Shown here one piece after another: positions 8,193 to 11,494 of a stretch of 11,494 nucleotides of DNA (position 1 is its first letter; every line of letters begins with the position of its first letter). The translations under genes were made by a program, and so were the position numbers. Below the pieces are notes generated by a model, which did no database searches, had not been told where the DNA came from, and was given only the letters and a program-made list of their open reading frames with translations. Source of the DNA: Euperipatoides rowelli. Taxonomy: Eukaryota > Onychophora > Udeonychophora > Euonychophora > Peripatopsidae. Location: NCBI GenBank assembly GCA_003024985.2, contig PXIH01S0009154.1; one strand, 5' to 3'.

Positions 8193-8482
8193 ATGCTAAA
8201 ATAATAAGTAATAACATTAATAATATATCATTTTTTCAAGCAAAAAATACTTTATTAGTTCCAGGACTTAAACATAACATCTTATCAGTCAACATAAAAT
8301 AATAATAAAAATGTTGTATTTAATAAAAAAGGCTGCTATATACAGTATATGATGCACAAGAAAGAAAACTGCAAATCAAAGTAAAGAGAATAGGAAAATT
8401 ATATACCATTAAAACGGAACCCAAATCATCAAGTAAAGGGGATAAAGCATATCTGACTTAAGAGGATAATAAAACAAAATCA
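8170..8482 (+). pseudogene. copia protease C-terminus to pre-integrase link (decayed)
   Basis: In a shifted frame the sequence continues as ATGKSTVNAKIIS and NTLLVPGLKHNILSVN, the protease C-terminal block of copia polyproteins. Stops come at about 8299, then a further shift gives NVVFNKKGC and, in a third frame, DAQERKLQIKVKRIGKLYTI, the strand before the GAG-pre-integrase domain. A stop (8459-8461) precedes the next open piece. At least three single-base lesions lie in this 300-bp stretch. Confidence 0.7.
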
Positions 8483-9198
8483 ATGGATTTATGGCATCAA
8501 AGGTTTATGCATGTAAATAAAAATCAAATTATAAAAATGTATAATAGGAATACATTAAGAGGATTAGATTGCAAAATATCAGAGCCAACTCCTTGCAGTG
8601 ACTGTCAAATTGGAAAATCCACACGCCAACCCTTTCCCAAAAATGATGCAAACAAACAAAATAATAATGAAATACTAGACCTAGTGCATACAGCTCTTAT
8701 GGGACCAATAGACACTATGAGTTGGGGAAAAGCACGTTATACCTTAACCATAATAGATGATGCTAGCAGATATACATATGTATACTTCCTAAAGAAAAAA
8801 GAAGAGACTTTTGAAACTTCAAAACATGGAAAACTCAGGTTGAAAAACAGACTGTGAAATTCCTAAAAAGAGTAAGGACAGATAATGGACTAGAATATTG
8901 TTCAAAAGAATGGGATACATTCTGTGACAAACATGGTATCCTTCAAGAAAAAACAATGGTATATAGACCAGAACAGAATGGGAAAGCGGAAAGAATGAAT
9001 AGAACTTTGATGGACCTAGTAAGAAGTCAAATGAACACCAACCTATTCCCAAAAGCTGCATATATCAAAAATTGCTGCACCAACAGCCACAATGTAGACA
9101 TGACCCCATATGAACTTTGGGTAGGGAATAAACCAAGTGTCAGACATCTTATAGCCATAGGATGCGAAACAGTTCTACATATCCCAAAACAGAGGTGA
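8483..9198 (+). pseudogene. copia integrase: zinc-binding and catalytic core (decayed)
   Basis: LWHQRFMH (His codons at 8495 and 8510) and CSDC (Cys at 8594 and 8603) form the HHCC zinc-binding region. In the core the first DDE residue, normally Asp in an 'HTD..GP' block, reads Ala (HTALMGP; codon GCT at 8693-8695). A one-base loss near 8816 moves the frame to that of 8854-9198, which carries RTDNG (Asp 8881-8883) and NGKAERMNRT (Glu 8989-8991) with exactly 35 residues between them, the canonical D-x35-E spacing. YELWVGNKPSVRHL is the following conserved block. A second shift near 9185 ends the frame. The enzyme would insert element cDNA into host DNA; this copy cannot be functional. Confidence 0.85.
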
Positions 9199-9662
9199 CC
9201 TCTAAACTAATGGGAAGAGAATAAAAAAGAATTCTAATAGGATACACCCTACAGGGAAGAGGATATTGAGTATGGATACCTGAAAAGGGATGTATACAAG
9301 AATCAAGGGACTGCATATTTAATGAAAATCAAACAATAAAAATTGAGAAAACTAATGGTACAAAAAACAACAATAAGTTTGAAATTGAATTTTATCAACC
9401 CAATGATACAGATGTTACCAAGACAATGCCCAGACCAGAGGATGCTGATGCTAATGAGACAACATCAAAACCAGCGGTAGATATAACTGCCAAACAAGAC
9501 AGAGCAGAGACAAAAAAAAAAGGAAGGCCCAAGAAAACAAAAGAAATAGAAGAAAAAAGCCACCAAATGGTGCTAAGTCCAAGAGAGGAAAACAACAACA
9601 CAAAGCAAGAAAGCAATCCTAATTCATACAAAGAGGCAACAAACTCAACTGAAGCAAGTTAA
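9199..9662 (+). pseudogene. copia integrase C-terminal region with basic GRPKK motif
   Basis: After the shift near 9185 one frame runs to the TAA at 9660-9662, broken only by stops at 9222 and 9267. It starts with RILIGYTLQGRGY and VWIPEKGCIQESRDCIFNE, the end of the integrase domain in copia polyproteins. A long charged, low-complexity tail follows, rich in E/K/N/T. KKKGRPKKTK (about 9513-9542) resembles an AT-hook core. In intact copia elements this tail leads into the reverse transcriptase; here it ends in a stop and the RT is absent. Confidence 0.7.
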
Positions 9663-9775
9663 ATGGATTGAACCCAATAAGTCACATAAAAGAAAGAAGA
9701 AGAAAAAAGTGGGCCAAGATTGACTTAGTGCAAAATAACATCTCAAGGAGATATATTTCGAGGGGGGGGGGGGTT
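9663..9775 (+). other. Deletion-junction region and polypurine tract
   Basis: Only 113 bases separate the integrase frame from the 3' LTR. No RT (YVDD, KTAFLNG-type) or RNase H block can be read in any frame. An AG-rich stretch lies at about 9688-9710. A run of 12 G (9762-9773), two bases before the LTR, sits where the polypurine tract that primes plus-strand DNA should be. Confidence 0.55.
9762..9773 (+). repeat. Poly-G run, 12 nt, at the polypurine tract
   Basis: Twelve G two bases before the 3' LTR of the copia element. It is the only one of the six runs outside the LINE. Confidence 0.9.
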
Positions 9776-9979
9776 TGTTAGATATAACAATGCCCTNTAA
9801 TGAACTCAAGTGCTCATGTACATTCTGTAAAATGTATATACTGTACAGAGATTCAAATATTGTTATTCTTGCTGTTGCATTAAATGTTCTTATGCTTAAG
9901 TTACCTTATTTACTTATATAAATATGTTTGTTTTATACCTGCCTGTTTCCTCAATTCCACTACACATATTAACACAACA
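9776..9979 (+). repeat. 3' LTR of the copia element
   Basis: This LTR is 204 bp, starts TGTTAG and ends CAACA (TG..CA termini). It matches 6994-7149 over its last 154 bases. It contains one ambiguous base (N at 9797) and the second TATATAAA (9915-9922). The first 50 bases have no clear partner at the 5' LTR. Confidence 0.75.
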
Positions 9980-10038
9980 CTTACCAATATAAAAATCTAT
10001 AGCACCTTTATAAGCCAACCGCCAGAAGTTTAAAAAAT

Positions 10039-10079
10039 ACAATAATTCAATAGCCCATCATGAGGTGTTGAATTATTGT
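10039..10079. repeat. 12-bp perfect inverted repeat
   Basis: acaataattcaa (10039-10050) is the exact reverse complement of ttgaattattgt (10068-10079), with a 17-nt loop. It could be a cruciform or a small foldback remnant. AT-rich palindromes this size also arise by chance. Confidence 0.45.
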
Positions 10080-10117
10080 TAACTATCAACATACAAAACA
10101 AATAATTACAAAGTAAC

Positions 10118-10175
10118 AATAATAATAATGATGATACTTATGATGTCAATGACGATGATGATAATATTAATAATT
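10118..10175. repeat. Degenerate AAT/GAT trinucleotide repeat
   Basis: A run of AAT units grades into GAT units with interruptions (aataataataatgatgat..gacgatgatgataatattaataat). It is a decayed microsatellite. Confidence 0.65.
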
Positions 10176-10314
10176 GAAGAAATGTCTTATCTTGTTCACA
10201 TTGTATTACATATACAAAAGCATCCGCTCATTCACAAAATCAATATTTTATTAACTGTGGTTAATTTCAATAAACATGATTAGCCACAAACAGGTCACAG
10301 CAGGTCAAGATCTT

Positions 10315-10578
10315 TCAATATGTGTATATCTTCAGGACCTTTCTCAAATTTTGCTTTAGAGACATTACAATTACTTGCTCAATAAAGTAAGCTCCAGCAT
10401 TGAATACAATTCCTAAGTCCTTCACTTGGGTAACTCTGGATATAAGAGATCCATATATTTCATACCCAAATAAAGTTGGTAAAACCTTTCTTGAAAATGG
10501 CCTTGTGCAACTTTTGTTAGGATTTACTTCAATACCATTAGTTTCATCAGGCTTCATATTTAAAACATATTTTATCAA
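10315..10578 (-). pseudogene. Fragment of a second LINE: Jockey/CR1-like reverse transcriptase C-terminus
   Basis: On the minus strand 87 codons are open. From about residue 16 the sequence has the layout that follows the YADD motif in Jockey/CR1/I-type RTs: IEVNPNKSCTRPFSRK (usual form 'LN..K....FSRK'), then YEIYGSLISRVTQVKDLGIVFN, where 'G..L.RV..VKDLGV.FD' is the hallmark block. Only this RT thumb-proximal part is present. No catalytic residues lie in the fragment and no 3' UTR or tail is seen. It differs in type from the L1/Tx1-like LINE upstream and lies in opposite orientation. The reading ends at a stop at 10315-10317. Similarity is by eye only. Confidence 0.65.
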
Positions 10579-10617
10579 AGAGATAAAATAAGTTTTAAAT
10601 ATGAAGCCTAATGAAAC
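10541..10617. repeat. 36-bp near-perfect foldback at the RT fragment end
   Basis: 10541-10576 and 10582-10617 are reverse complements at 34 of 36 positions, with a 5-nt loop (aaaga). The left arm is also the 5' part of the minus-strand RT fragment. The right arm therefore repeats the same coding piece (VLNMKP..ET) on the + strand. The similarity stops sharply at both outer edges. Confidence 0.8.
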
Positions 10618-10786
10618 CCAACGTTCTGGAATACAGAATGTGTAATTGTTGAAAGCTCACTGTAATAATTTTTGTTTTTTACCTTTTGATGTAAATTAAA
10701 AGTTTCGATAAATAAAATTTCCGTACAACATCACATGTGGAAGAGTCTTCATTCTTAATAGTTGTACTCGTTGGATGAAGTCAGAC
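10618..10786. other. AT-rich spacer, nothing recognised
   Basis: Short non-coding AT-rich DNA between the foldback and the AAT microsatellite. No motif is seen. Confidence 0.5.

Positions 10787-10819
<33 letters not shown>
10787..10819. repeat. (AAT)11 microsatellite
   Basis: Eleven uninterrupted AAT units. A clean array of this length is likely to vary in length between individuals. Confidence 0.9.
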
Positions 10820-10820
<1 letters not shown>

Positions 10821-11310
10821 TTGAATGAAACATCTATACATCACTTATAGAAAGTAAAATCATCTGTTCACAATGCAGTAATAAATTGATGATTCACCAC
10901 TAACACAAATATAAACTGCATATAAATGTTCCAATATGTTATTAAGGTTAAGAGAAAAACATCTATCGATTTCAACTCTGAGAGTATTTTCAAGGCAACT
11001 CTAAATAAAAGACAAATAAAATAAAATAAAACCAATGAAAAAATGAGATACAGTATACCGTATGTATACACACATATGTAAATAAAAATTATAGAATACA
11101 AATTTCAATAAAGGATTAAACTTACATCAAATGCTTTCAAAGCCTTATTTTAAAAAGAATTATAAAGTCCAACCAAAATTCATTATAATTTGAATTAAGA
11201 AGATGAAAAAAAGTTTAAGTAATATTCAGATGTTAGAATTGAAGGAATAAAAGCTGTAGGGGAATTTACTTATTTAATTTTGGGGAATTATTATTAATAA
11301 AAATAGAATC
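10820..11310. other. AT-rich spacer, nothing recognised
   Basis: A 77-codon open frame on the minus strand (10868-11101) gives only I/F/Y/L-rich sequence with no motif and reflects base composition. No RNA gene or terminal repeat is seen. Confidence 0.5.
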
Positions 11311-11494
11311 TATTACTATCAAGCATTAGAATAAGCAGCCAAACTTAACTTTCTTAGTGTTAGATATTACTACTATCAAACATTAGAATAAGCAGCCAGA
11401 CTTAACTTTCTTAGTGTTAGATATTACTACTATCAAGCATTAGAATAAGCAGCCACACTTAAATTTCTTAGTGTTAGATATTATTACTATCAAA
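11311..11494. repeat. 57-bp tandem repeat array running off the window
   Basis: Units begin at 11311, 11365, 11422 and 11479. The last three starts are exactly 57 bases apart; the first unit is 54 because it lacks one TAC. The core aagcagcc recurs at 11333, 11390 and 11447. Three full units and 16 bases of a fourth are visible, differing at only a few sites each. Every frame on both strands meets a stop within a unit, so it is not a coding repeat. The array probably continues past 11494. Confidence 0.9.

Larger units (their letters stand above)
6939..9979 (+). mobile_element. Ty1/copia LTR retrotransposon, internally deleted and decayed
   Basis: About 3.0 kb between two related direct repeats (LTRs). 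In order it holds the 5' LTR, a copia-style primer-binding site, gag with a zinc knuckle, an aspartic protease (DSGA), integrase (HHCC zinc-binding region, then TDNG..E), a G-rich polypurine tract and the 3' LTR. Protease and integrase directly after gag is the Ty1/copia gene order. No reverse transcriptase or RNase H motif is present: the integrase frame stops at 9660 and the 3' LTR starts only 114 bases later. Autonomous copia elements are usually about 5 kb, so roughly 2 kb is missing. The + strand is A-rich. No target-site duplication was found. Confidence 0.87.
9980..10314. other. AT-rich spacer with short repeats
   Basis: No gene is seen here. It holds a 12-bp inverted repeat (10039-10079) and a degenerate AAT/GAT simple repeat (10118-10175). 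The remainder is plain AT-rich DNA. Confidence 0.5.

Noticed and set aside
8819-9061. 80-codon hydrophobic open frame on the minus strand
   Set aside because: It is antisense to the integrase catalytic core. The + strand motifs TDNG and NGKAERMNRT show that the coding strand is the other one.
9395-9631. 78-codon open frame on the minus strand resembling a membrane protein
   Set aside because: It is antisense to the A-rich integrase tail; A-rich codons read as F/L/S/V on the complement.
10868-11101. 77-codon open frame on the minus strand
   Set aside because: I/F/Y/L-rich, no motif, in plain AT-rich DNA. A composition effect.
11311-11494. CRISPR array
   Set aside because: The 57-bp units are contiguous and similar throughout, with no alternating repeat and unique spacer and no cas genes, in a eukaryotic setting.

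Overview
The window looks like AT-rich, non-coding genomic DNA from a metazoan, most likely an invertebrate (an inference from the element types, not a demonstrated host). No host gene, tRNA, rRNA, bacterial operon or CRISPR array could be supported. Almost everything recognisable is retrotransposon, and every coding region is interrupted by stops and frameshifts, so no intact protein gene is present.

Layout. 1-1155 is AT-rich sequence with nothing recognisable. 1174-6622 is an old but apparently full-length non-LTR retrotransposon (LINE) of the L1/Tx1-like type on the + strand. It has a short 5' UTR that starts with a perfect CRE palindrome and a hairpin, a decayed ORF1, and a T/G-rich inter-ORF stretch. 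A decayed ORF2 follows, with an APE-type endonuclease, a reverse transcriptase with YVDD, and a C-terminal Cys/His motif. The 3' end has AATAAA, a small G/C hairpin and an A tail. An 18-bp target-site duplication (1156-1173 and 6623-6640, 16/18 identical by eye) fixes both ends. After about 300 bp of AT-rich DNA comes a Ty1/copia-type LTR retrotransposon (about 6939-9979, + strand). It carries two diverged LTRs of about 0.2 kb, a copia-style primer-binding site, gag with a CCHC knuckle, protease and integrase. Reverse transcriptase and RNase H are missing, so it is an internally deleted, non-autonomous copy.

The right end (9980-11494) is AT-rich. It holds simple repeats, a minus-strand scrap of a second LINE type (Jockey/CR1-like reverse transcriptase), a 36-bp near-perfect foldback at the end of that scrap, an (AAT)11 microsatellite, and a 57-bp tandem array that runs off the window.

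The most unusual overall signal is six poly-G runs, all 12-13 nt long and all on the + strand. Five are in the LINE and one is in the polypurine position of the copia element. I do not see a convincing undescribed system such as a defence locus or novel operon. The points most worth following up are the poly-G tracts, the LINE termini, the RT-less copia element and the 57-bp array.
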